The translations under genes were made by a program, and so were the position numbers. Below, piece after piece: positions 1-6,033 of a stretch of 6,284 nucleotides of DNA. The notes below the pieces were generated by a model that was given only the letters and a program-made list of their open reading frames with translations, had not been told where the DNA came from and ran no database searches. Source of the DNA: Nitrosospira sp. (GTDB lineage: Bacteria; Pseudomonadota; Gammaproteobacteria; Burkholderiales; Nitrosomonadaceae). Each line of letters starts with the position of its first letter. The stretch's first letter is position 1. The stretch is taken from contig JAKDLC010000129.1 of the NCBI GenBank assembly GCA_030453055.1, forward strand, positions 1-6,284. The letters are read 5' to 3'.

Positions 1-344
<344 letters not shown>

Positions 345-390
345 AATACTGGTAAAACTCTCGCTTGACGTGTTACCACAATTCCAGCTT

Positions 391-412
391 CTATCCTGAA
401 TCATCAGGATAG
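391..412 (-). repeat. Perfect stem-loop in the 16S leader
   Basis: A 9-bp perfect inverted repeat (391-399 with 404-412) closes a 4-nt loop (400-403). It lies about 47 nt upstream of the mature 16S 5' end in the transcript. It would form a stable leader hairpin that may take part in precursor folding or processing. There is no U-tract, so it is not an intrinsic terminator. Confidence 0.6.
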
Positions 413-533
413 CGGCCAGAATCTTTTTACATCGTGCGAGCACTTCAACTCTTAAGCTACCCGGATATTTCGCCCCGAAAGACAAAATAGCCAGGTGTCC
501 CGGTCAAATGCCCACACCTATCGGCTGTAAATT

Positions 534-545
534 TTTAAAGAACGA
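534..545 (-). promoter_or_regulatory. boxA antitermination site
   Basis: The minus-strand sequence TCGTTCTTTAAA (545 to 534) resembles the bacterial boxA consensus TGCTCTTTA, the RNA element bound by NusB-NusE to keep RNA polymerase from terminating in untranslated rRNA. It follows the boxB-like hairpin and lies about 190 nt before the mature 16S end. Confidence 0.7.
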
Positions 546-546
546 G

Positions 547-574
547 GTTGTCTGAAAACTTCTAGCCAGACAAC
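547..574 (-). promoter_or_regulatory. boxB-like hairpin of the rRNA antitermination leader
   Basis: A perfect 8-bp inverted repeat (547-554 with 567-574) encloses a 12-nt loop. It begins only a few bases after the predicted transcription start and ends two bases before boxA, which is the promoter-hairpin-boxA order of rRNA antitermination sites bound by NusA/NusB/NusE/NusG and SuhB. The structure is seen directly; the role is inferred from position. Confidence 0.65.
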
Positions 575-584
575 GAAAGGCGGG

Positions 585-612
585 ATTATACAGCTACCAA
601 ACCGAGGGTCAA
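585..612 (-). promoter_or_regulatory. rRNA operon promoter (sigma-70, P1-like)
   Basis: On the minus strand the -35 box TTGACC (607-612) and a perfect -10 box TATAAT (585-590) are separated by 16 bp, a spacing common in rRNA promoters. The segment just after the -10 box (579-584) is CCCGCC, a GC-rich discriminator of the kind that makes rRNA promoters sensitive to ppGpp and initiating NTP levels. Upstream of -35, A-tracts on the transcribed-sense strand at about 615-645 recur at roughly helical spacing and could be an UP element. Start of transcription is inferred near 578. Confidence 0.88.
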
Positions 613-651
613 GGGATTTCTGGGATTTTTGGCGTTTCCCGATACTCTCCA

Positions 652-1854
652 TCAGGATACGGTTACCCTCGCGAATTTTCGCTTGCCTACTTGTAGTATA
701 GCAGTTTGCCCACGATTCAACTGAATAGTTTTGTCACTGACCTTTTCGCCATTCAATTTGACGCCGCCTTGCCCGATCATGCGTAATGCTTCTGTTGTAC
801 TGGAGGTGAGTCCCGCTTGCTTGAGCAGTTGTGCGATGGGCAAGCCTTCATTTTCCGTGTGCAACACTGTCTCAGGCATGTCATCCGGCAGCGCACCGCG
901 CCGGAACCGTGCCTCGAAATCCGCTAATGCCATTTCCGCATCCCGTTTGCTGTGAAAACGGGCAACGACTTCCTGGGCGAACATTACCTTGATGTCACGC
1001 GGGTTGCGACCCTGTGCTACTTCCTGCCGCCACTGGCGGATAACCCGGATAGGCTCAAATGATAATAACTCGATATAACGCCACATCAACTCATCGGAAA
1101 CAGACATCAGCTTGCCAAATATCTGGGCAGAATTCTCGGTAATGCCGACATAGTTACCGGAGGATTTGGACATTTTATTGACGCCATCCAGCCCCTCGAG
1201 AAGCGGCATGGTAAGAATACACTGCGGCAATTGTCCGAAATGCTTTTGCAATTCCCGTCCCATCAGCAAATTGAATTTCTGATCGGCGCCGCCCAGTTCG
1301 ATATCCGCCCTCAGGGCAACGGAATCATAGCCTTGAATCAGCGGATACAAAAATTCGTGAATGGCGATAGCCTTGTTGCTTCGATAGCGTTTGCCAAAAT
1401 CGTCGCGCTCCAGCATGCGCGCAACGGTATGGGTGGCCGCCAGCTTGATTAAATCAGCGGCATTGAGCTTGTCCATCCACGTGGAATTGAACACCACGTC
1501 GGTCTGTTCGGGCCTGAGTATGCGGAAGACCTGGTTCGCGTAAGATTGCGCATTCTCGACCACCTGTTCACGCGTGAGCGCGGGACGAGTCGTATTTTTG
1601 CCACTGGGATCACCGATCATGCCGGTGAAATCGCCAATCAGGAATCAGGCATGATGCCCTAAATCCTGCAGCTGGCGCATTTTGTTGAGCAAAACGGTAT
1701 GGCCCAGGTGCAAGTCCGGCGCCGTGGGATCAAAGCCAGCCTTGATTCTGAGCGGCCGATCCAAGGCAAGCTTTTGCTCGAGCTCCTCTTCCACCAGGAG
1801 CTCGCTACAACCACGCTTGATAACTTCCAGCTGTTCCGGAATTTGTTTGGTCAC
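652..1854 (-). pseudogene. tyrS: Tyrosyl-tRNA synthetase with an in-frame TGA stop at codon 70
   Basis: TyrRS charges tRNA-Tyr with tyrosine in the cytoplasm. Read through the stop, the frame is 400 codons, the normal length for the class I type 2 TyrRS. The first 69 residues contain the HIGH-like signature HLGH (49-52). Codon 70 is TGA (1645-1647), and the same frame continues with FLIGDFTG and an ATG at 1618-1620. The rest (322 aa from that ATG) has the tyrosine-site helix region (about 170-200), KMSKS (about 227-231) and a C-terminal S4 RNA-binding domain (about 336-400). The expected residue at the stop is a hydrophobic I/V. The start is GTG at 1852-1854, chosen by homology; the ribosome binding site is weak. 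It lies 18 nt after sodB and about 40 nt before the rRNA -35 box. As written neither fragment would be a working enzyme; a sequence error is a real alternative. Confidence 0.85.
1645..1647 (-). other. In-frame TGA interrupting tyrS
   Basis: The codons around it read GCC TGA TTC CTG ATT, giving A-stop-F-L-I in a block that is normally V-I-F-L-I-G-D-F. The frame is unchanged on both sides, so this is a substitution, or a swap of adjacent bases, and not an indel. No selenocysteine insertion hairpin or recoding context was sought in detail, and none is expected in this enzyme. Confidence 0.85.
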
Positions 1855-1872
1855 AGCGCCACGCAGGACGCG

Positions 1873-2490
1873 CTACCCATGATTATCCGCCGCAAAACCC
1901 CAATTGATCAGCTTGTCGAGTACGGCATTGACGTAATCCACACGTCGATTCTGGTAATCCAGGTAGTAGGCATGTTCCCACACATCGATAGTCAGCAGCG
2001 GCTTCAGTCCGCTGGTCAACGGCAAATCCGCATTGCTCGTCTTGACCACTTTGAGTTTGTCGCCATCCTGCACCAGCCACGCCCAGCCACTACCGAATTG
2101 AGTCGTTGCCGCGGTCGCCAGTTCCTTTTTGCACGCTTCCACGGTTTCGAAAGAAGCCTCGATTTTGTTCTTCAACGCCGCGGGGGGCTCACCCCCACCT
2201 TTTGGGGACAGGCTCTTCCAGTAAAACGTGTGGTTCCAGATTTGTGCGGCATTGTTGAAAACCCCCGTCTTGTCCGCCTGACCGGCTGTTGAAGCGATTA
2301 CGTCCTCCAGAGACGAATCCGCAAGCTCCGTCCCGGCTATCAGCTTGTTCAGGTTGTCGACATAGGTCTTGTGATGCTTGCCGTAGTGAAAGCTCAGCGT
2401 ATTGGCGGAAATGACAGGATCCAGCGCGTTATCCGCGTAAGGCAGAGGCGGCAGAACGTACGGCGCATTTTCAGTTTTTTGGTTGCTCAT
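1873..2490 (-). CDS. sodB: Superoxide dismutase, iron type
   Basis: This cytoplasmic enzyme dismutates superoxide to oxygen and hydrogen peroxide. The 205-aa product has the full two-domain Fe/Mn-SOD architecture: an N-terminal helical hairpin (about 10-95) and a C-terminal alpha/beta domain (about 100-200). The four metal ligands are visible by comparison with E. coli SodB: H35 (in FHYGKHH), H87 (WNHTFYW), D169 and H173 (DVWEHAYY). Q83 in NNAAQIWNH is the outer-sphere glutamine position typical of iron enzymes, where Mn enzymes have glycine, so Fe is the likely metal. Compared with E. coli there is a short insertion before the GVFNNAAQ block (about 70-75). There is no signal peptide. The ATG at 2488-2490 follows AGGAG at 2499-2503, 8 nt away. 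It stops with TAG, 18 nt before tyrS in the same frame, so the two may be cotranscribed. Confidence 0.96.
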   Translation of the reverse strand: MSNQKTENAPYVLPPLPYADNALDPVISANTLSFHYGKHHKTYVDNLNKLIAGTELADSSLEDVIASTAGQADKTGVFNNAAQIWNHTFYWKSLSPKGGGEPPAALKNKIEASFETVEACKKELATAATTQFGSGWAWLVQDGDKLKVVKTSNADLPLTSGLKPLLTIDVWEHAYYLDYQNRRVDYVNAVLDKLINWGFAADNHG

Positions 2491-2498
2491 CGTTTTCG

Positions 2499-2503
2499 CT
2501 CCT
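2499..2503 (-). promoter_or_regulatory. Ribosome binding site of sodB
   Basis: AGGAG on the minus strand lies 8 nt before the ATG at 2490. It fixes this start. Upstream, 2509-2535 is AT-rich and probably holds the sodB promoter, but no convincing -35/-10 pair was found. Confidence 0.8.
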
Positions 2504-2534
2504 ATGTGATGATATAAAAATATCCGTTTCTATT

Positions 2535-2651
2535 ATCCTAAATCCGGTAGTTGACCGCTCATTTAATAGATCAGCATCATGATTAATAACGATATTTTGT
2601 ATTATTTGACGCTCACTTTCTGGGTGAGGCCGCTACTACCGGATTTAGGAT
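2535..2651. mobile_element. 117-bp MITE-like element with 17-bp perfect terminal inverted repeats
   Basis: Positions 2535-2551 are the exact reverse complement of 2635-2651 (17 of 17 bases). The interior is 83 nt with no coding capacity. Both sides are flanked by TATT (2531-2534 and 2652-2655), which would be a 4-bp target duplication. This is the form of a miniature inverted-repeat transposable element, moved in trans by a transposase not encoded here. The left end is only 45 bp from the sodB ATG, so the element may supply or disturb the sodB promoter. The inverted repeats are certain; mobility and the duplication are inferred, since four AT bases can match by chance. Confidence 0.6.
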
Positions 2652-2760
2652 TATTCTTCTCTCGACTAATCGAACCCGTATAACCAATACACTTAAGGGA
2701 AAGAGTTGTCGCTTGATCGTGATACGCCCGGTCATTATGAAGGCAAGTATATCCGAAAAT

Positions 2761-2778
2761 ATGTGCGCCATCGCACAT
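2761..2778. repeat. Small perfect stem-loop in the intergenic region
   Basis: A 7-bp perfect inverted repeat (2761-2767 with 2772-2778) closes a 4-nt loop CCAT. No U-tract follows on either strand, so it is not an obvious terminator. Its role is unknown. The surrounding stretch 2656-2837 holds no gene or other feature that I can support. Confidence 0.45.
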
Positions 2779-2837
2779 GCGCCCGCACAGCAAAACTAAA
2801 CCTTGCATCGTGGCGCCGCCCGTTCCACCGTTTGACC

Positions 2838-2843
2838 TATAAT
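2838..2843 (+). promoter_or_regulatory. Possible -10 box upstream of the DUF2130 gene
   Basis: This is a perfect TATAAT. No good -35 hexamer is found 16-18 bp upstream (that stretch is GC-rich), and TTGACC directly abuts it at 2832-2837, which is not a usable spacing. If it works, the transcript would start at the base of the 2848-2894 hairpin. The hexamer is also part of the block shared with the other repeat, so it may be repeat sequence only. Confidence 0.25.
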
Positions 2844-2847
2844 CATA

Positions 2848-2894
2848 AATCCGGCGGTTGGACGGGTGGATCGCACACGTCCAACCGCCGGATT
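2848..2894. repeat. 47-nt palindromic repeat (17-bp stem, 13-nt loop)
   Basis: Positions 2848-2864 are the exact reverse complement of 2878-2894, a 17-bp GC-rich stem, and the loop can form three more pairs. The left side (2838-2864) matches the left end of the 117-bp element (2531-2557) at 21 of 27 positions, including the shared block TAAATCCGG, so both belong to one repeat family. The hairpin lies 94 nt upstream of the DUF2130 start and would sit in that gene's 5' untranslated region if transcription begins near 2850. No U-tract follows, so an intrinsic terminator is unlikely. Confidence 0.8.
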
Positions 2895-2974
2895 AGCACA
2901 ATCTGAAACGCCAAAACCCCCTCTCATGAGAGACGAGACGGAGAATGGTGAATCCAGGTCCTTTGATATCTTTC

Positions 2975-2979
2975 AGGAA
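2975..2979 (+). promoter_or_regulatory. Ribosome binding site selecting the 2989 start
   Basis: AGGAA lies 9 nt before the ATG at 2989. Neither the in-frame GTG at 2866 nor the ATG at 2926 has a comparable site, so this decides the start. Confidence 0.6.
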
Positions 2980-2988
2980 CAACATAGT

Positions 2989-4272
2989 ATGACGGAACCT
3001 ATCATTACCTGTCCCCACTGCAAAACCGAGATCCGGCTCACCGAGTCGCTCGCGGCGCCGCTGATCGATGCTACGCGCAAGCAGTTCGAACAGCAGCTGT
3101 TACAGAAAAACAACGAGATCGCCAGGCGCGAACAAGGTATACGCGAAAAAGAGAAAGAAATCACCGAGGCCAGACGCACGCTGGATAATCAGGTAGCCGA
3201 TCGGGTCGCCGCGCAGTTGAATACCGAACGTGCCCGCGTTATTGCCGACGAATCCAGAAAAGCAAAGCTTGCCAACGCCGCCGAATTGGACAACAAGGCG
3301 CGTGAGCTTGGAGAGCTTCAGGAAGTACTCAAAAGCCGCGACGAGAAGCTGGCCGCCGCCCAAAAGGTGCAAGCCGAACTCATCAAAAAGCAGCGAGAAC
3401 TCGACGATGCCAGGCGGGAGCTCGAACTCACCGTAGAAAAGCGCGTTCAGGATGGACTAATCGAGGTACGCGCGCAGGCCAGGCGTGAGGCGGAAGACGG
3501 ACTCAAGCTTAAGGTAATGGAAAAAGATCAAACCATCGCATCGATGCAGCAAAAGATCGAAGAACTGAAGCGCAGAGCTGAGCAGGGTTCACAGCAATTG
3601 CAGGGAGAAGTGCAGGAGCTGGCGCTTGAAAATCTGTTGCGCGCCAAATTCCCCTACGATGCGATCGAGCCGGTGCCTAAAGGCGACTATGGCGGAGACG
3701 TGCTACACCGCGTCATCGGCATGGACGGACAGCCGGGCGGCGCCATTCTGTGGGAGACCAAGCGTACCCGGAACTGGAGCGATATGTGGCTGGCTAAATT
3801 GCGGGAAGACCAGCGCACCGCAAAAGCGGAAATCGCCGTAATCGTGAGCCATATATTGCCAAAAGGAGTTGAAACCTTTGAAATGGTGGATGGCGTCTGG
3901 GTAACGCATCCTCGCGCAGCCCTGCCAGTGGCGCTTGTCCTGCGCCAATCATTACTGGAAGTTGCGCTGGCACGGCAATCCTCGGAAGGTTTGCAAACCA
4001 AAACGGAGATGGTCTACCAGTACCTCACCGGACCGCGGTTTCGCCAGCGCGTGGAAGCGATCGTCGAAGCGTTTTCCACCATGCAGGACGATCTCGATAA
4101 GGAACGCAAGGTGATAATGAAGCAATGGGCGAAGCGCGAAGAACAAATTATGCGCGTGATGGGTGCAACGGTCGGTATGTATGGGGATCTGCAGGGGATC
4201 GCGGGCAAATCGTTGCAGGAGATCGAGGGACTTGAATTGAAGAGTTTGGGCCTGAACGACGAGCACTTGTAA
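2989..4272 (+). CDS. DUF2130 family coiled-coil protein, putative PD-(D/E)XK-fold nuclease
   Basis: A 427-aa cytoplasmic protein with no signal peptide or membrane segment. It begins with a CPHC pair (C8, C11) like half a zinc ribbon. A long charged, heptad-like coiled coil follows (about 30-212), then a globular domain (about 213-345) and a helical tail. The globular domain shows E214, D237 (in GDYGGDV), E256-T-K258 (in ILWETKR) and Q275, which match the order of a PD-(D/E)XK nuclease core. Overall the sequence fits the DUF2130 family as I remember it; its cellular role is not established to my knowledge, and DNA cleavage is inferred from the motif only. The ATG at 2989 is preferred because AGGAA (2975-2979) lies 9 nt upstream and the family starts with the MTEP..CPHC segment. 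A longer frame from GTG at 2866 would begin inside the palindromic repeat. It appears monocistronic; the sigma gene follows after 104 nt. Confidence 0.85.
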   Translation: MTEPIITCPHCKTEIRLTESLAAPLIDATRKQFEQQLLQKNNEIARREQGIREKEKEITEARRTLDNQVADRVAAQLNTERARVIADESRKAKLANAAELDNKARELGELQEVLKSRDEKLAAAQKVQAELIKKQRELDDARRELELTVEKRVQDGLIEVRAQARREAEDGLKLKVMEKDQTIASMQQKIEELKRRAEQGSQQLQGEVQELALENLLRAKFPYDAIEPVPKGDYGGDVLHRVIGMDGQPGGAILWETKRTRNWSDMWLAKLREDQRTAKAEIAVIVSHILPKGVETFEMVDGVWVTHPRAALPVALVLRQSLLEVALARQSSEGLQTKTEMVYQYLTGPRFRQRVEAIVEAFSTMQDDLDKERKVIMKQWAKREEQIMRVMGATVGMYGDLQGIAGKSLQEIEGLELKSLGLNDEHL

Positions 4273-4376
4273 CAATTTCTTCCAGCAAACGGTCATGCGT
4301 CATAGAAGTCGGTACGGAGCGCACTGTGGGATATTTCGGCAACAATTCATCAGACAGACTCTTGCAGATACCATGA

Positions 4377-5663
4377 ATGCTACGGCGCGCTGCGGGTACT
4401 CTGATGCAACATGAGGATGCTACCCAGCTTACCCAACGAGTGCGCGAGACGGTAGACGCCATTTACCGTTCCCACTCGCGCCACGTTTTTGCCACACTGA
4501 TCCGTCTGCTCGGCGACTTCGATGTCGCTGAGGAAGCGTTGCACGACGCCTTCAGGGCGGCGCTGGAACAATGGCCGCGCGACGGCGTACCAGCCAATCC
4601 GCGGGCGTGGCTCATTTCGACCGGCCGCTTCAAGGCGATCGACGGCATACGCAGGCGGGCCCGATTCGAGCCGTTGCCGGACGATGTGGAAGAACGGCTG
4701 GCGGCCGGCGCTGCTGATGAGCCGGATGGTGAAGGAGTCGAGGACGATCGGCTTAGGCTTATCTTTACCTGCTGTCATCCCGCCCTGCCGCCAGACGCGC
4801 AGGTGGCGCTCACCTTGCGCGAAGTGTGCGGCCTGACGACCGAAGAGATCGCACGCGCTTTCCTGACCGCTGCGCCCACGCTGGCCCAACGTATCGTGCG
4901 CGCCAAGGCGAAAATCCGTGATACACGCATTCCGTATCACGTACCTTCTCCGGCCGAGCTGCCAGATCGAATGGATAGCGTGCTGCGCGTGATCTATCTC
5001 ATATTCAACGAGGGCTATTCCGCGTCATCGGGCGGGTCCCTGACGCGCGCCGACCTCTCCGCCGAGGCGATTCGATTAGGCAGGCTGCTGATCGAATTGT
5101 TGCCGGAACCCGAGGCGCTGGGGCTCCTCGCGCTGATGCTGCTACAGGAGTCGCGGCGCGCCGCGCGCAGTTCGCCGGTCGGCGATTTGATCCTGCTGGC
5201 CGACCAGGATCGCGCACTCTGGAACCGTGACGACATCGCGGAAGGATCAGCGCTGGTGGAACGGGCGCTGTCGTTGCCCCGGTTCGGTCCGTACACGCTG
5301 CAAGCCGCGATCGCTGCCGTGCACGCCAACGCGCCCGACGCCGCAGCGACGAACTGGGCCGAGATCGCCGGACTCTATGATGTTCTCCTGCGGGCCGATC
5401 CATCGCCTGTGGTCGAACTCAACCGCGCCGTGGCGGTGGCGATGCGTGACGGACCGTTGCCGGGTCTTGCGCTCATCGATGCCATCCTGACGCGGGGCGA
5501 TCTCGCAGACTACTATCTGGCGCACTCGGCGCGCGCAGACCTGTACCGGCGGCTCGGGCGAACGGCGGAAGCCCGCGCCGCCTACCAACACGCTCACAGC
5601 CTCACCCGGCAGGAGCCCGAGCGACGGTTTCTCGAGCGCAGGCTGCGCGAACTACGCGGTTGA
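4377..5663 (+). CDS. ECF RNA polymerase sigma factor with long C-terminal extension (ECF42 type)
   Basis: A 428-aa sigma factor, more than twice the size of a minimal ECF sigma. The sigma-2 region (about 24-92) includes GDFDVAEEALHDAF and NPRAWLISTGRFKAIDGIRRR, for core binding and -10 recognition. Sigma-4 (about 125-182) includes LREVCGLTTEEIAR, the helix-turn-helix for -35 recognition. A DUF6596-like domain follows (about 190-295, with RVIYLIFNEGYSASSG), then a TPR-like C-terminal part (about 325-428, ending YRRLGRTAEARAAYQHAHSLT and an ERRFLERRL block). This layout is that of ECF42 sigma factors, which have no classical anti-sigma and depend on their extension for activity. They usually sit beside a DGPF/YCII-family gene; none is seen here. 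The start is ATG 4377; ATG 4404 (MQHEDATQL) is an equally possible start. Sampled lines are 65-73% GC against about 47-55% in neighbouring genes, hinting at transfer. Confidence 0.93.
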   Translation: MLRRAAGTLMQHEDATQLTQRVRETVDAIYRSHSRHVFATLIRLLGDFDVAEEALHDAFRAALEQWPRDGVPANPRAWLISTGRFKAIDGIRRRARFEPLPDDVEERLAAGAADEPDGEGVEDDRLRLIFTCCHPALPPDAQVALTLREVCGLTTEEIARAFLTAAPTLAQRIVRAKAKIRDTRIPYHVPSPAELPDRMDSVLRVIYLIFNEGYSASSGGSLTRADLSAEAIRLGRLLIELLPEPEALGLLALMLLQESRRAARSSPVGDLILLADQDRALWNRDDIAEGSALVERALSLPRFGPYTLQAAIAAVHANAPDAAATNWAEIAGLYDVLLRADPSPVVELNRAVAVAMRDGPLPGLALIDAILTRGDLADYYLAHSARADLYRRLGRTAEARAAYQHAHSLTRQEPERRFLERRLRELRG

Positions 5664-5683
5664 AACGGCTCCTGCCTTGGTCG

Positions 5684-5713
5684 ACGGGCTATGGAGGGCG
5701 ACCGATAGCCCGT
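5684..5713 (+). terminator. Stem-loop after the sigma factor gene, possible weak terminator
   Basis: A perfect 9-bp GC-rich inverted repeat (5684-5692 with 5705-5713) with a 12-nt loop begins 20 nt after the sigma stop codon. A 10-bp palindrome ACCGATCGGT follows at 5716-5725. No T-run directly follows the stem; the nearest is at 5765-5771. It could protect the 3' end or pause polymerase, but it does not meet the intrinsic terminator pattern. Confidence 0.35.
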
Positions 5714-5798
5714 AGACCGATCGGTGCAGTAGCGCACAAGGCAGTGAAAACGTCTGCTGCCCTACTTTTTTTCTTCAGACAAAAAATTTCAGCAAGCA

Positions 5799-5825
5799 TG
5801 TCGATCCGGGCGCTCGCCGTTCGAC
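5799..5825 (+). promoter_or_regulatory. Candidate ECF42-dependent promoter
   Basis: TGTCGA (5799-5804) and CGAC (5822-5825) are separated by 17 bp. From memory of work on ECF42 sigma factors, their promoters have TGTCGA at -35 and CGA/TC at -10; this recalled consensus needs checking. The pair lies downstream of the ECF42 gene and 72 bp before the ATG of the small protein gene, a fitting place for transcription to start at about 5832. No comparable sigma-70 promoter was found in the gap. Between sigma stop and small gene (5664-5897) no other gene is supported. Confidence 0.45.
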
Positions 5826-5883
5826 TAAGTGTACAAGCAAAGTACAGGCAACCTTGAACCTCAAACTGGAATTTTAAACCTTG

Positions 5884-5891
5884 AAAGGAGA
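5884..5891 (+). promoter_or_regulatory. Strong ribosome binding site of the 42-aa gene
   Basis: AAAGGAGA, close to the perfect Shine-Dalgarno sequence, lies 6 nt before the ATG at 5898. It picks this start over the upstream in-frame GTG at 5829 and is the main evidence that the small frame is translated. Confidence 0.85.
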
Positions 5892-5897
5892 GTAATC

Positions 5898-6026
5898 ATG
5901 GCCACAAAGGCGTATTGCATGGACCGCAATCAATTCTCAAAAGGAATACTCTACGATGACATGGCCGCTTACTCGTCGACTTCAACCAAGCCGGACGCCG
6001 GGCCGGGTTCTTACGGGATCTTGTAA
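5898..6026 (+). CDS. Small protein of 42 aa, function unknown
   Basis: I do not recognise this protein. It is 42 residues long, hydrophilic, with no signal peptide or membrane helix. The N-terminal half (1-22, MATKAYCMDRNQFSKGILYD then DM) is mixed in charge and has the only cysteine (C7). The C-terminal half is rich in Ser/Thr (AYSSTSTKP) and ends with DAGPGSYGIL, a Gly/Pro/Ser tail. There are four tyrosines. The strong ribosome binding site and the 7-nt gap to the next gene argue that it is real and translated together with the exported TPR-like protein. The next start codon has no clear ribosome binding site of its own, so translational coupling is likely. It may be under the ECF42-like promoter at 5799. 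It could be a regulatory leader frame, a partner peptide of the TPR protein, or a precursor peptide; nothing visible decides among these. Confidence 0.7.
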   Translation: MATKAYCMDRNQFSKGILYDDMAAYSSTSTKPDAGPGSYGIL

Positions 6027-6033
6027 AAATTCT

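Larger units (their letters stand above)
345..578 (-). other. 16S rRNA precursor leader (5' external transcribed spacer)
   Basis: This stretch lies between the predicted transcription start (about 578) and the mature 16S 5' end (about 344) and holds no protein gene. In transcription order it contains a boxB-like hairpin (547-574), a boxA antitermination site (534-545) and a perfect 9-bp stem-loop (391-412). The rest would pair with sequence downstream of 16S to form the RNase III processing stem, which cannot be checked because that side is outside the window. The 84-aa minus-strand frame at 231-485 straddles the leader and the rRNA and is spurious. Confidence 0.85.

Noticed and set aside
1618..1620. 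Internal restart of tyrS at ATG 1620 giving a separate functional gene
   Set aside because: No ribosome binding site precedes it, and the product would lack the HLGH half of the active site.
1699..2292. 197-aa plus-strand open frame
   Set aside because: It is antisense to sodB and the tyrS 5' part, has no domain features, and both opposite genes are certain.
2355..2360. Second TGTCGA as an ECF42 promoter
   Set aside because: It lies inside sodB and has no CGAC or CGTC at the right distance.
2602..2808. 68-aa minus-strand open frame in the divergent intergenic region
   Set aside because: It runs into the MITE-like element and a hairpin, has no ribosome binding site and no recognisable features.
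2848..2894. Palindromic repeat as a bidirectional intrinsic terminator
   Set aside because: There is no T-run after the stem on either strand, and the stem matches a repeat family instead.
2921..2932. 12-bp palindrome CTCTCATGAGAG as an operator
   Set aside because: A single short palindrome with no second copy and no known regulator match; it may be chance.
2866..2988. N-terminal extension of the DUF2130 protein from GTG 2866
   Set aside because: It would begin inside the loop of the palindromic repeat, has no ribosome binding site, and the conserved start segment with CPHC begins at 2989, where AGGAA is well placed.
4380..4940. 186-aa minus-strand open frame
   Set aside because: It is antisense to the sigma factor's conserved regions; long antisense frames are expected in GC-rich genes.
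5660..5857. 65-aa plus-strand open frame after the sigma gene
   Set aside because: It overlaps the sigma stop codon, has no ribosome binding site and runs over the stem-loop and the candidate promoter; composition is not protein-like.
5830..5885. TGTAC/GTACA arms (5830-5846) and the repeated AACCTTGAA (5850-5858 and 5877-5885)
   Set aside because: Arms and repeats are too short to support a regulator site; they were noted only because they lie between the candidate promoter and the 42-aa gene.
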